DNA of 64,000 nucleotides from the NCBI RefSeq assembly GCF_049800775.1, contig NZ_JBNAFR010000013.1:26609-90608 (forward strand). The letters run 5' to 3'. A program made the translations under genes and the position numbers. This document shows positions 8,403-16,647 of this stretch, in pieces. This stretch comes from Dinoroseobacter sp049800775. GTDB taxonomy: Bacteria; Pseudomonadota; Alphaproteobacteria; Rhodobacterales; Rhodobacteraceae. The number at the start of each line of letters is the position of its first letter. The stretch's first letter is position 1. The notes beneath the pieces were generated by a model. The model did no database searches. It was given only the letters and a program-made list of their open reading frames with translations, and was not told where the DNA came from.

Positions 8403-9014
8403 CTAGGTCGGGGCGAAGAGAAGTTTCAGATAGGTGCGGAACAACATGATCTGCTCAGAGGCATTGTTGTGTTCCCGCAAGGCGCGCTGCAGCACAAGAC
8501 CACCCTCGACCACGCCTGACACCATATCCCCAAGCGCATCCATGTTCACCGGCTCGCGCGGGGTATAGACCTCGGCAATCTCCTCGAACATTCCCCGGAA
8601 CCGTTTGCGCCAGCCCAGAATGGCCTGCCGGTTGAGGTCGCGCACGCCCGCATCAAACAGCCGGTCCTGATAGGCGGTCGAGGCGATCACGCAGCCCGGA
8701 TGCCCCGTGGGCATCTCCGCGAGCATCTCCGCCAACAGTTTCAGCCCGATCAGCATGCAGTGCAGCGGATCGTCATTCAGCTCGCGCGCCCGGGCGAAAA
8801 GATCGTCATAGAGCGCGTTCTCGACCTCGATATAGCGTTCGAGCATGGCGCGGGCCAAAGCGTTCTTGTCCTTGAAATGGTAAAAGAACCCCCCGCGCGA
8901 AATTCCGGCCCCGGCGACGATCTCGTCGATGGAGGTGGCCTCGAACCCTTTTTCGAGCACGGCGGCCTCGGCGATGTCGAGGATTCTGCTCCGTGTATCG
9001 GTTTTCTGATCCAT
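8403..9014 (-). CDS. TetR-family transcriptional regulator
   Basis: The 203-aa regulator shows a canonical TetR N-terminal helix-turn-helix: 'RSRILDIAEAAVLEKGFEAT', 'IDEIVAGAGISRGGFFYHF' and 'KDKNALARAMLERY'. The C-terminal domain has the fold seen in AcrR/YcdC-like repressors ('GCVIASTAY', 'GVVEGGLVLQRALRE'). I start at the ATG complementary to 9012-9014; upstream in-frame codons would extend into the operator region. It is divergent from a homocysteine S-methyltransferase gene with an inverted repeat between them, so autoregulation and control of that gene are likely. Confidence 0.92.
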   Translation of the reverse strand: MDQKTDTRSRILDIAEAAVLEKGFEATSIDEIVAGAGISRGGFFYHFKDKNALARAMLERYIEVENALYDDLFARARELNDDPLHCMLIGLKLLAEMLAEMPTGHPGCVIASTAYQDRLFDAGVRDLNRQAILGWRKRFRGMFEEIAEVYTPREPVNMDALGDMVSGVVEGGLVLQRALREHNNASEQIMLFRTYLKLLFAPT

Positions 9015-9093
9015 CCTTCGATCCTGACTGTACTGCGAGTCCAGTTGACGGCCCGCGCGCGCAAATGCGGGGCGGATGCGGGTCGCTGAGCTA

Positions 9094-9121
9094 CTGAAAT
9101 TACAACGAAAATTCGTTTCAG
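9094..9121. promoter_or_regulatory. Inverted repeat, candidate TetR operator
   Basis: In the divergent region, CTGAAA (9094-9099) and TTTCAG (9116-9121) are inverted, with an inner pair ACGAA (9105-9109) and TTCGT (9112-9116). The nested dyad lies 80 bp from both start codons, the usual position and size for a TetR-family operator. Confidence 0.45.
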
Positions 9122-9201
9122 GCAACCGGACCACGCGGCAACTATCTGTCAGAGCCGGTCCCGGGCTAGTCCTGCCGCATCAACGGAGAAGGATAGCAGT
9201 C

Positions 9202-10146
9202 ATGCGAATTCAACAACTTACCGAGGCGCGCCGCTTCTTCCTGTCGGATGGCGGGCTGGAAACCTACATGATCTTCGACAAGGGCTATGAGCTGCCCTGT
9301 TTCTCGGCGGCGGTGCTGCTGGACACGGCCCAGGGGCGCGCTGACCTGACCGCGTATTTCGAGCGCTTCATCGGGATCGCCAAGGCAGCCGGGCGCGGGT
9401 TCATCCTCGACGCTCCGACCTGGCGGGCGGGCACGGCCTGGGCCGGGCCGCTGGGCCAGAGCCTTGGGCAGGTGATGGAGACGAATGCGCGGGCGGTCGC
9501 CTTTGTCTCGGCCCTGCGCGCGGCCCATGAGACCGATAGTTGCCCGATCCTGATCAACGGGCTCGTGGGGCCCGCGGGGGATGCTTATGCGCCCGATACG
9601 CAGATCGCGCGTCAGGACGCGCTGCTTATCCATGCACCGCAGATCCATGCGCTGGGCAAGGCGGGTGTCGATCTGATCAGCGCCATGACCCTCACCCATG
9701 CGGACGAGGCGATTGGCATCGCGCAGGTGGCAGGCGAGATCGACATCCCCGTCGTGATCGCCTTCACCCTCGAAACCGACGGGCAGCTGCCCTCGGGCCA
9801 GCCCTTGGGTGAGGCCATCGCCGAGGTCGACGCGTCCAGCGGGACCCGGCCGCTTTACTACATGATCAACTGTGCGCATCCCGACCATTTTCGCCATGTG
9901 CTCGACCCGCGCGCGGACTGGATCGGGCGGATCGGCGGGCTGCGCGCAAACGCATCGCGCCTGAGCCATGCTGAGCTTGATGCCGCCGAGACGCTGGATG
10001 ACGGCGATCCGGTGGAGCTGGGCCAGCTCAGCGCCGCCTTGGCCGCGCGGTTGCCTCATCTCCGCGTGATCGGGGGCTGCTGCGGCACGGATCATCGCCA
10101 TCTGGGCTGCATCGCCGGGCATGACCCGGCCCGGAGCGCCGCCTGA
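9202..10146 (+). CDS. Homocysteine S-methyltransferase family protein
   Basis: This 314-aa TIM-barrel methyltransferase has the three zinc-binding cysteines of the family: Cys224 in 'INCAHPDHF' and Cys293/Cys294 in 'GGCCGTDHRHL'. The N-terminal 'LSDGGLETYMIFDKG' matches the substrate loop. Members (MmuM, betaine- or S-methylmethionine-dependent enzymes) move a methyl group to homocysteine or a related thiol. I start at the ATG at 9202, after a GGAGAAGGA ribosome site. It is alone behind a TetR regulator rather than in a met operon, so the methyl donor may be an imported compound; that is inference. Confidence 0.88.
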   Translation: MRIQQLTEARRFFLSDGGLETYMIFDKGYELPCFSAAVLLDTAQGRADLTAYFERFIGIAKAAGRGFILDAPTWRAGTAWAGPLGQSLGQVMETNARAVAFVSALRAAHETDSCPILINGLVGPAGDAYAPDTQIARQDALLIHAPQIHALGKAGVDLISAMTLTHADEAIGIAQVAGEIDIPVVIAFTLETDGQLPSGQPLGEAIAEVDASSGTRPLYYMINCAHPDHFRHVLDPRADWIGRIGGLRANASRLSHAELDAAETLDDGDPVELGQLSAALAARLPHLRVIGGCCGTDHRHLGCIAGHDPARSAA

Positions 10147-10184
10147 AACCCCAACCCAATATCATGATCAGAAAGGACATTCCC

Positions 10185-10805
10185 ATGATGAAGACCCTAT
10201 TCACCGCCGCTGCCCTCACCCTCGCGCTGGGCAGCATCGCGCAGGCCGAGGCCCTCAGGGCCTTTGACGTGGCCGAGGATCACACGCGCATCTTCATGGC
10301 CGACGCGCCCCTGCACGAAAATGGCATGCCCGCCCATGGCAACGCCTTCATCAGCCAGGGCTATATCTATCCCGCCGGAACGCTGGAGGCAGAGACGGCT
10401 GGCGTGCTGCCCGATGGTCGCCCGGCCTTCCCGGATCTGGTGCTCGGCCAGTGGACCTGCGACGGATACTTCGTGGGCGAGGGGGCCAATGCCACGAGCG
10501 GCGTGTGGATCATCAGCCGACAGGTCTTTGCCTTCGAAGGGGGCGAGACCATCGTGACCCAGGGCACCGAGATCGTCGATACGGGTGTTGAAAACCTGCG
10601 CCCGATCACCGGCGCGACCGGGACCGTTGCCGCAGGAGCGGCAGGCATGGTGCAAACGCTCCTGGGGTTCAGCGAGCAGATGACCGTGAACATCACCTTT
10701 CGGATCGCCGATGCGGGATGGGATGACGCCGCCGCGCCCGCCGGAGCATCGACCGAGATCCATGAGGCGCTCTACAGACCCGTCTCGCAGGACGCAGTGG
10801 ACTAG
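10185..10805 (+). CDS. Secreted protein of unknown function
   Basis: This 206-aa protein has a clear Sec signal peptide ('MMKTLFTAAALTLALGSIAQA', cut near residue 21-22). The mature part contains 'HGNAFISQGYIYPAGTL' and 'VLGQWTCDGYFVGEGA', and ends without a membrane anchor, so it should be periplasmic or secreted. I do not recognise a family. AAAGGA at 10172-10177 supports a start at 10185 (or the adjacent ATG at 10188). It lies 38 bp after the homocysteine methyltransferase and before a strong hairpin, so the two genes may be one transcript. Confidence 0.72.
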   Translation: MMKTLFTAAALTLALGSIAQAEALRAFDVAEDHTRIFMADAPLHENGMPAHGNAFISQGYIYPAGTLEAETAGVLPDGRPAFPDLVLGQWTCDGYFVGEGANATSGVWIISRQVFAFEGGETIVTQGTEIVDTGVENLRPITGATGTVAAGAAGMVQTLLGFSEQMTVNITFRIADAGWDDAAAPAGASTEIHEALYRPVSQDAVD

Positions 10806-10821
10806 CACACCGCCCTGCCAA

Positions 10822-10852
10822 ACGGACCCGCCCCGCACTGGGGCGGGTCCGT
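10822..10852 (+). terminator. Strong GC hairpin terminator
   Basis: A perfect 13-bp stem (10822-10834 with 10840-10852) closes a 5-nt loop, 17 bp after the secreted-protein stop. There is no U-run, as is common for GC-rich alphaproteobacteria. Confidence 0.65.
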
Positions 10853-10929
10853 CCCGGCAGGATGACACCGTGATCGCAACGGCGATAGCATCGCGCGAGG
10901 ATCACCTTTGGCCAGAAAGGACATGCGCC

Positions 10930-11526
10930 ATGACCGACCCGACACTCCCCCTGATCCGCCCGGCGGTGCCCGACGACGCCCCGGCGCTCGCGCAGCTCAT
11001 CGACATCGCCGGAGAGGGGATCCCGAACTGGCTCTGGACCCGGGCCTGTACCGAGGGGCAGACCCCGCTGGAGATCGGCACCGAACGGGCGAAGCGTCCG
11101 GCGGGCGGGTTTTCCTACACAAATGCGCTGGTCGCCGACGCCGACGGGGCGCCGCTTGGCATGGTGTTGAGCTATCCGATCACCGAGCCCCCGGAGGAGG
11201 ATCCGGAGGATCTGCCCGCGCCGATTGCCCCCTTTGTCGCGCTCGAGAAACACTCGGTCGGGACCTGGTACATCAACGCCTTGGCGGTGTTCGAGGCGGC
11301 GCGCGGTACGGGGCTCGGCACCCGGCTTCTGCATGCGGCCGAGGGGCTCGCCAAGGCGCGGGGTCTGCCCGCCATGAGCATTCAGGTCTATGGCCAGAAT
11401 ACCGGTGCTGTCCGGCTCTACGAGCGGATGGGCTACAGCTTCGTGGCGTCAGAACCCGTGCGCCTGCATCCGAGCCCGCCCTATTACACGGGCGATGTCC
11501 TGCTTCTGAAAAAGCCGCTCGTGTGA
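10930..11526 (+). CDS. GNAT family N-acetyltransferase
   Basis: The 198-aa single-domain protein has the GNAT acetyl-CoA loop 'EAARGTGLGTRLLHAAEGLA' preceded by 'TWYINALAVF', and the C-terminal 'NTGAVRLYERMGYSFV' motif. It acetylates an amine on an unknown small molecule or protein. The start at 10930 has GAAAGGA at 10914-10920. It stands between a terminator and the convergent LysR gene, so the context gives no substrate clue. Confidence 0.88.
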   Translation: MTDPTLPLIRPAVPDDAPALAQLIDIAGEGIPNWLWTRACTEGQTPLEIGTERAKRPAGGFSYTNALVADADGAPLGMVLSYPITEPPEEDPEDLPAPIAPFVALEKHSVGTWYINALAVFEAARGTGLGTRLLHAAEGLAKARGLPAMSIQVYGQNTGAVRLYERMGYSFVASEPVRLHPSPPYYTGDVLLLKKPLV

Positions 11527-11584
11527 TCCGTCGCGCGGGGGCGGATTTCGGATGCGGTCTGACCTGCTGGCGGGGCCGCGCCGA

Positions 11585-12487
11585 TCACGTCTCGGCAGGC
11601 AGGTCCGGCAACGGGCTCTGGGCCAGCAGATCCGCCAGCAGCGGGTTCGGGAAGCGTCGCGGGCGCGTCACCGCATAGAAACTCTCCCGGATCTCAGGCA
11701 GGGGGGCAAGCTCGACCAGCTCGCCAGACTGCAACTCGTCGCGCACGACAATCGGCGGCAGGACCGCGAGACCCAGATCCTGCCGCGCCAGAAGGCGCAG
11801 CATCGCCATGTCGTCGACCTCTGCCGCGATGCGGATCGCCACGCCGAGCCGCGCGCTCAGCGCGTCAAAGGCGACCCGGATCAGACTGGAGGGCAGGGGC
11901 AGGATCACCGGATGCCGGGCAAGATGATCGGCGACGCTGTCCCCGGCATCGCCCCCGCGTGCGGGCGTGCCGATCAGGCTGACACGCTGGGCGCCAAGCT
12001 CCTGGGCGCGATAGGCCGTCCCGGCATCGCGCAGGGGCGGCTGGTTCGTCAGCACCACGTCATGGGCCAGCGCATCGAGCCCGCGAAAGAGCTCTTCGAC
12101 ACCCCCCGAGCGGAGGATGACCTCCACGTCCTCGCGGTGCAGGACCGGGTCGAGAAACGCGATCTGGAAGTTCCGCGAGAGCGTCGACTGCGCCCCCACC
12201 CGCAGGATCTGCCGCGCCTCGCCGGTCTCCTGCAGGGTCGCAAGCAGGTCATCGCCAGTGGCAAAGATCGTGTCGGCATGATCCAGCGTGATCCGCCCGG
12301 CCTCGGTCAGCAGAAGCTGTCTGCCCCGCCGCTCGAACAGGGCGTGGCCCATCCGATCCTCCAGCTTGCGGATCTGCACCGAGAGCGCGGATTGCGACAG
12401 GTTCAGGCGCGCCGCCGTACGCGTGAGGTTTCCGTCATGGGCCACGGCCCAGAAATAGCGCAGGTGATTGTAGTTGAGATCCGCCAT
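11585..12487 (-). CDS. LysR-family regulator divergent from dabBA
   Basis: This 300-aa LysR protein begins 'MADLNYNHLRYFWAVAHDGN', a start typical of the NhaR-like branch, with a helix-turn-helix at residues 5-65 ('TRTAARLNLSQSALSVQIRK') and an effector domain ('ILRVGAQSTLSRNFQIAFL'). It is transcribed away from dabB with 103 bp between start codons. A perfect palindrome sits 3 bp upstream of its ATG. LysR-type genes beside DAB operons are seen in other proteobacteria, so it most likely controls bicarbonate uptake and itself. The inducer, perhaps CO2 limitation or a central metabolite, is inference. Confidence 0.9.
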   Translation of the reverse strand: MADLNYNHLRYFWAVAHDGNLTRTAARLNLSQSALSVQIRKLEDRMGHALFERRGRQLLLTEAGRITLDHADTIFATGDDLLATLQETGEARQILRVGAQSTLSRNFQIAFLDPVLHREDVEVILRSGGVEELFRGLDALAHDVVLTNQPPLRDAGTAYRAQELGAQRVSLIGTPARGGDAGDSVADHLARHPVILPLPSSLIRVAFDALSARLGVAIRIAAEVDDMAMLRLLARQDLGLAVLPPIVVRDELQSGELVELAPLPEIRESFYAVTRPRRFPNPLLADLLAQSPLPDLPAET

Positions 12488-12490
12488 CCA

Positions 12491-12505
12491 TTCGTTTTAA
12501 ACGAA
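12491..12505. promoter_or_regulatory. Palindrome TTCGTTT-T-AAACGAA, candidate LysR site
   Basis: The 7-bp arms are perfect with a single central base. The inner TCGTTTTAAACGA fits the LysR T-N11-A rule. It lies immediately upstream of the LysR start codon and 86 bp before dabB, suited to autorepression and activation of dabB. Confidence 0.55.
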
Positions 12506-12590
12506 CGTTTTCATGCGAACAATGTATTTTATTTCATGATGCGCGGGCCCTACTTCCTCGTCAACACCGTTAACCTGTCGAGGATCCCCC

Positions 12591-14099
12591 ATGTTGCTCA
12601 CCTTGCTTGCCTTGCTCGTTCCCCTTGCTCTAGCCGGTCTCGGCCTGGCGTTGCTGCGCCAACCGGACCTTGTGCGTGGCCAGATCCGCCCGATCTCCGC
12701 TCTGGCCGGGGGACTGGGCCTGCTGGTCGCTCTGACCTCTGCGATCGTCGGACTGCCCGAGGGCGGGCTCGCGCGGCTCGATCTGGTCAGCGCGGTGATG
12801 GTCCCGCTGGTGGCCGGACTAGGCTGGGTGGTGCTGTCCTTTTCCAGTGTTTCCTTGCGGGACGAGCCCGAGGGCGCGCCCTTCATGGGCTGGATTTCCC
12901 TCGCACTGGCGGCGGTTCTGACCATGGTGCTCGCGGCGCATGTCGTCGTCCTCTGGCTGGCCTGGATCGCTCTGGCGGCCTGTGTCTACCGGCTGTTCCT
13001 GACCTATCCCGAGCGGCCCATGGCCCGGGCGGCGGCGCGGAAATACCTGCTGAGCGCGGGCATCGCCTCTGTGGCGCTGGGCCTTGCGCTGGCCGGGTTT
13101 GCGAGCGGCTATGGCACGTTCTCAATCGCGGGCATCGCGGCCGCCGCCGAGGCCGGGGTCGCGCCGGACACGCTCGGCTGGAGCGTCGCGGCATTGATCC
13201 TTGCGGCCATCACGGCCAGCGCGCTCTTCCCGCTGAGCGGCTGGCTGACCGAGGCCATGGAGGCGCCGACACCGTTTTCGGCGCTGCTCCATGCGGGGAT
13301 CGTGAATGCGGGCGGCGTATGGCTCCTGATCTTTGCCGACCTGCTGGTGCTCGCCCCGGGGGGCCTTGCGGTGCTGGCCCTGATCGGCGGGGCCTCGGCC
13401 CTGGTGGGGGCGCTGGTGATGCTGACCCAGCCCGCGATCAAGACGGCGCTGGCCTGGTCGACCGTGTCCCAGATGGGGTTCCTGATGCTGCAGATCGGGC
13501 TCGCGCTCTTCCCGCTGGCGCTGCTGCATATCGTGGCGCATGCGCTCTACAAGGCCCACGCGCTGCTCAATTCCGGCACGGCGGTGGCGGCGGTGACCGA
13601 GGCGCGTGGGGCGGGCCCCGTGGCACTGCCCGATGCCCGGGTCGTGGCAGGGGCCTTTGCGCTGGCGCTGACGATCTACGGGCTGGGCGTGGTGCTCTTT
13701 GGTGCGCTGGACAAGGCCCCGCAGGCGCTGGCGCTCGGGATGATCCTGATCCTCGGCATCGCCTATCTGATCGCCCAGGGCATGGCCGGTGGCGCGCCCC
13801 GGGCGCTGGCCCTGAGGCTGGCCGGGTTCTCGGCCGCCGCGACTGTGGCCTATCTCGCCCTGCAGGGGGCGGCTGAGGCACTGGCGCGCGGGCATCTGCC
13901 AGTGCCGCCTGCACCGGGGGCCGCAACCTGGGCGGTGATCGCGCTGGCGCTGGTCAGCTTCACGCTGGTCGCGGTGGCCCAGACCCTGCTGCCGCGCTGG
14001 TCGCACCATCCGGCGGCGCGGGCGATGCGGGTGCATCTGTCCAACGGCCTCTATGCCACGGCGATCCTCGACCGGCTGCTGCGGCGTGCTGCGGCCTGA
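12591..14099 (+). CDS. dabB: DabB, proton-conducting membrane subunit of the DAB inorganic-carbon transporter
   Basis: The 502-aa integral membrane protein is hydrophobic throughout, with about 12-14 segments, and belongs to the NuoL/MrpA proton-channel family. Conserved elements include 'LFPLSGWLTEAMEAPTPFSA', 'LLHAGIVNAGGVWLL', the buried lysine in 'QPAIKTALAWSTVSQMGF', and 'HALYKAHALLNSGTAV'. It is not beside other complex I genes but 34 bp before a DUF2309 gene, the arrangement that defines DAB systems. There DabB is thought to couple cation or proton flow to DabA-catalysed CO2 hydration, trapping bicarbonate in the cytoplasm. GAGGA precedes the start. Confidence 0.9.
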   Translation: MLLTLLALLVPLALAGLGLALLRQPDLVRGQIRPISALAGGLGLLVALTSAIVGLPEGGLARLDLVSAVMVPLVAGLGWVVLSFSSVSLRDEPEGAPFMGWISLALAAVLTMVLAAHVVVLWLAWIALAACVYRLFLTYPERPMARAAARKYLLSAGIASVALGLALAGFASGYGTFSIAGIAAAAEAGVAPDTLGWSVAALILAAITASALFPLSGWLTEAMEAPTPFSALLHAGIVNAGGVWLLIFADLLVLAPGGLAVLALIGGASALVGALVMLTQPAIKTALAWSTVSQMGFLMLQIGLALFPLALLHIVAHALYKAHALLNSGTAVAAVTEARGAGPVALPDARVVAGAFALALTIYGLGVVLFGALDKAPQALALGMILILGIAYLIAQGMAGGAPRALALRLAGFSAAATVAYLALQGAAEALARGHLPVPPAPGAATWAVIALALVSFTLVAVAQTLLPRWSHHPAARAMRVHLSNGLYATAILDRLLRRAAA

Positions 14100-14133
14100 T
14101 CTCTCCTCTCTCAGACATTCAAGGACACTTCCC

Positions 14134-16497
14134 ATGACCCATGCCGTTCCCGCTCTGAGCGCAGAGCAGATCTCTTCCGTGACCGAAACCGCGATCCGGG
14201 CAATCCCGCCCGCCTTCCCCTTGGCCGCGACGGTGGCGGTGAACCCGTTTCTGGGGCAAAGCGAGACAGGTTTGCCCGAGACCGCCGCCCTTCTGTCACG
14301 CGTGGCAGGTTGCGCCGTGACCGCATCGCGGTCCTCTTTTGCAGACCGCATCGCGCGGGGGGAGATCACCGCCGCCGACATCGCCGCAGCCCTGACAGGC
14401 TGCGGGGCGACGCATAACGTGGCTGAGGTTCTCGCAGCCGCACAGCAGGAGCGCCCGGCGCCCGCGCCTCTGCCGACGGTGTCGGCGCTGGAGGGGCAGG
14501 GGCTGGCCGAGGCACGGATCGGGGCCTGGGCTGCGGGGTATTTCGATCAGGGGCAAGCGCTCTGGTCTGCGCAACCTGCGGAGAGGGCCTATGCCAACTG
14601 GCGGCAGTTTGCCTGCCACGACCTGCAGCCGGAACTGTCCGGCCTGCCGGGGATCCGCGCGAGTTTCGCGGCCCTGCCCGACAGCGCCGAGGAGGCGTTG
14701 GCTTGGGCCCTGGCCGAGCTGGGGATCACCGAGGCGGCCGCGCCGCTTTACGGCCACCGGTTGTTGATGTCGCTCGGCGGTTGGGCGCAGGCGGCGCGCT
14801 ACCGGCTTTGGCAGGCCGAGCTGGCCGGGGAGGCTGAGACCAGCCTGTCTGAGTTGTTGGCGATCCGGGCGGCCTGGGATGCGGTGTTGCTCGCCCATCG
14901 TCCGGGGCTTGGCGAGGGCTGGGACGCGGCCAGAGCGGCTTATGCGGCCCCGATCACCCCGTCCAAGGACGACGAGATCGACGCGATCCTGCAGGAGGCT
15001 GCCGAGCGCAGCGCCCAGCGGGCCTTGGCGGAGACGCTCGGTGCCGCGCCTGCGCAGACCGCGACGGTACGGCCGACGCTTCAGGCGGCCTTCTGCATCG
15101 ATGTGCGCTCCGAGGTGATGCGGCGGGCGCTGGAGAGCCAGTCCCCCGAGGTCGAGACCCTGGGCTTTGCCGGGTTCTTTGGCCTGACTGTCGCCCATAC
15201 CCCCGCGGGGATCTGCGGCGCCGAGGCGCGGTTGCCCGTTCTGCTGACGCCGGGGCTCGAGAGCCGGGCCGAGGGCGATCACGCCGGGGCCCGGATCGCG
15301 GGGCGCGCCAAGCGGGCCTGGGGGCGGTTCCGGCAGGCGGCCGTGTCGTCCTTCGCCTTCGTCGAAGCGACGGGGCCGCTTTACGCAGGCAAGCTCGTGC
15401 GCGACACGCTGGGGCTCGGTCAGGAGGCCGAGGTCGCAGCCAAGCCGGTGCTCGACCCGCCCCTGCCGCTTGCCGCGCAGATCGAGGCGGCGGCGACGAT
15501 CCTCGGGGCGATGTCCCTGCGGGAGAACTTTGCGCAGGTGGTGTTGATCGCGGGGCATGGGGCGCATGTGACGAACAATGCCCATGGCAGCGCGCTGCAA
15601 TGCGGGGCCTGTGGCGGGTATAGCGGCGATGTGAATGCGCGGCTTCTGGCGGATGTGCTGAACCAGCCCGAGGTGCGGACGGGTCTGGCGGACACAGGGA
15701 TCGTCGTGCCGCAGGATACGGTGTTTCTCGCCGCGCTGCACGATACGGCGCAGGACAGCGTGACGCTTTATCTCGACGACCTCACCGAGGCGCAGCGCGC
15801 CGGGGCGGCTGCCGCTCTGGCTCAGGTCGAGACCTGGTGCAAGGGGGCTGGGGCGCTCGCGCGGGCGGAGCGGCTCGCGACGCTGCCCGGTGCGGCGACG
15901 GAGGGTGCGATCGCCCGGCGGGCCCTGGACTGGGCCGAGACGCGCCCGGAATGGGGCTTGGCCGGGTGCAAGGCCTTTGTGGTGGCGCCCCGGGGCAAGA
16001 CGGCGCGCGCGCGGCTCGACGGGCGGGTGTTTCTGCACAGTTATGACTGGCGGCAGGACGAGGGCTTCGGCGTGCTGGAGCTGATCCTGACCGCGCCGGT
16101 CGTCGTGGCGAGCTGGATCAGCCTGCAATATTACGGCTCGGTCGTGGCGCCGGAGGTGTTCGGCAGCGGCACCAAGCAGGTCCATAACGTGACGGGCGGG
16201 ATGGGTGTGCTGGATGGGGCCAGCGGTGCGTTGCGGGTGGGGCTGTCCCGGCAGTCGGTCCATGACGGAGCCGCCTTCGTGCATGACCCGCTGCGGCTGA
16301 GCGTTGTGGTGGACGCGCCGGCAGAGGCGATCACGGAGATCCTCGCGCGGCATCCGGGGGTGCAGGCGCTGTTTGACAATGGCTGGCTGAAGCTCCTGCG
16401 GATGGACGAGAGCGGCGCCATCGCCGAGCGCTACGCGGGCGCGCTGCGGTGGGAGGCGTTTCACGACGCGCCAAAACCGTCGCTTGCGGCAAGGTGA
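14134..16497 (+). CDS. dabA: DabA, carbonic-anhydrase-like subunit (DUF2309) of the DAB transporter
   Basis: The 787-aa soluble protein has the beta-carbonic-anhydrase-like zinc site expected of DabA: Cys321 and Asp323 in 'AFCIDVRSE', His475 in 'LIAGHGAHVTNN', and Cys490 in 'ALQCGACGG'. The His-Cys spacing of 15 is the same as in Halothiobacillus DabA2 (H524/C539), so the active site looks intact. It would hydrate CO2 to bicarbonate in one direction, powered through DabB. I start at the ATG at 14134, with AAGGA at 14121-14125, not at an upstream codon inside dabB. A hairpin terminator follows 20 bp after the stop, making dabBA a closed two-gene operon. Confidence 0.93.
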   Translation: MTHAVPALSAEQISSVTETAIRAIPPAFPLAATVAVNPFLGQSETGLPETAALLSRVAGCAVTASRSSFADRIARGEITAADIAAALTGCGATHNVAEVLAAAQQERPAPAPLPTVSALEGQGLAEARIGAWAAGYFDQGQALWSAQPAERAYANWRQFACHDLQPELSGLPGIRASFAALPDSAEEALAWALAELGITEAAAPLYGHRLLMSLGGWAQAARYRLWQAELAGEAETSLSELLAIRAAWDAVLLAHRPGLGEGWDAARAAYAAPITPSKDDEIDAILQEAAERSAQRALAETLGAAPAQTATVRPTLQAAFCIDVRSEVMRRALESQSPEVETLGFAGFFGLTVAHTPAGICGAEARLPVLLTPGLESRAEGDHAGARIAGRAKRAWGRFRQAAVSSFAFVEATGPLYAGKLVRDTLGLGQEAEVAAKPVLDPPLPLAAQIEAAATILGAMSLRENFAQVVLIAGHGAHVTNNAHGSALQCGACGGYSGDVNARLLADVLNQPEVRTGLADTGIVVPQDTVFLAALHDTAQDSVTLYLDDLTEAQRAGAAAALAQVETWCKGAGALARAERLATLPGAATEGAIARRALDWAETRPEWGLAGCKAFVVAPRGKTARARLDGRVFLHSYDWRQDEGFGVLELILTAPVVVASWISLQYYGSVVAPEVFGSGTKQVHNVTGGMGVLDGASGALRVGLSRQSVHDGAAFVHDPLRLSVVVDAPAEAITEILARHPGVQALFDNGWLKLLRMDESGAIAERYAGALRWEAFHDAPKPSLAAR

Positions 16498-16517
16498 TTT
16501 TGCCCTGACGGGCCATG

Positions 16518-16542
16518 GCGCGGTCCCGTTCCGGGACCGCGC
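16518..16542 (+). terminator. Hairpin terminator after dabA
   Basis: A perfect 11-bp stem (16518-16528 with 16532-16542) closes a 3-nt loop, 20 bp downstream of the dabA stop. It has no U-tract. The rest of 16543-16647 shows nothing I can name. Confidence 0.6.
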
Positions 16543-16647
16543 GGACGCGCGCCGCTTGGACCGGGCAGGACGCCCGACAGCTAGGACAGGCACACCCTGC
16601 GAAGCAAGGCGCGTCCGCGCGTCCGGCCTCTGGCCGGGCGCGCCACC

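Noticed and set aside
11552..13876. A 774-codon plus-strand frame antisense to the LysR gene and overlapping dabB
   Set aside because: The composition is Arg/Gly-rich and no motif is visible, while both overlapped genes have clear family motifs and starts.
12591..14099. dabB as a stray complex I subunit (nuoL)
   Set aside because: No other nuo or mrp genes are adjacent, and it is directly followed by a DUF2309 gene with an intact zinc site, which identifies the DAB pair.
14296..16593. A 765-codon minus-strand frame antisense to dabA
   Set aside because: It is a GC-driven mirror of dabA with no domain, signal or ribosome site.
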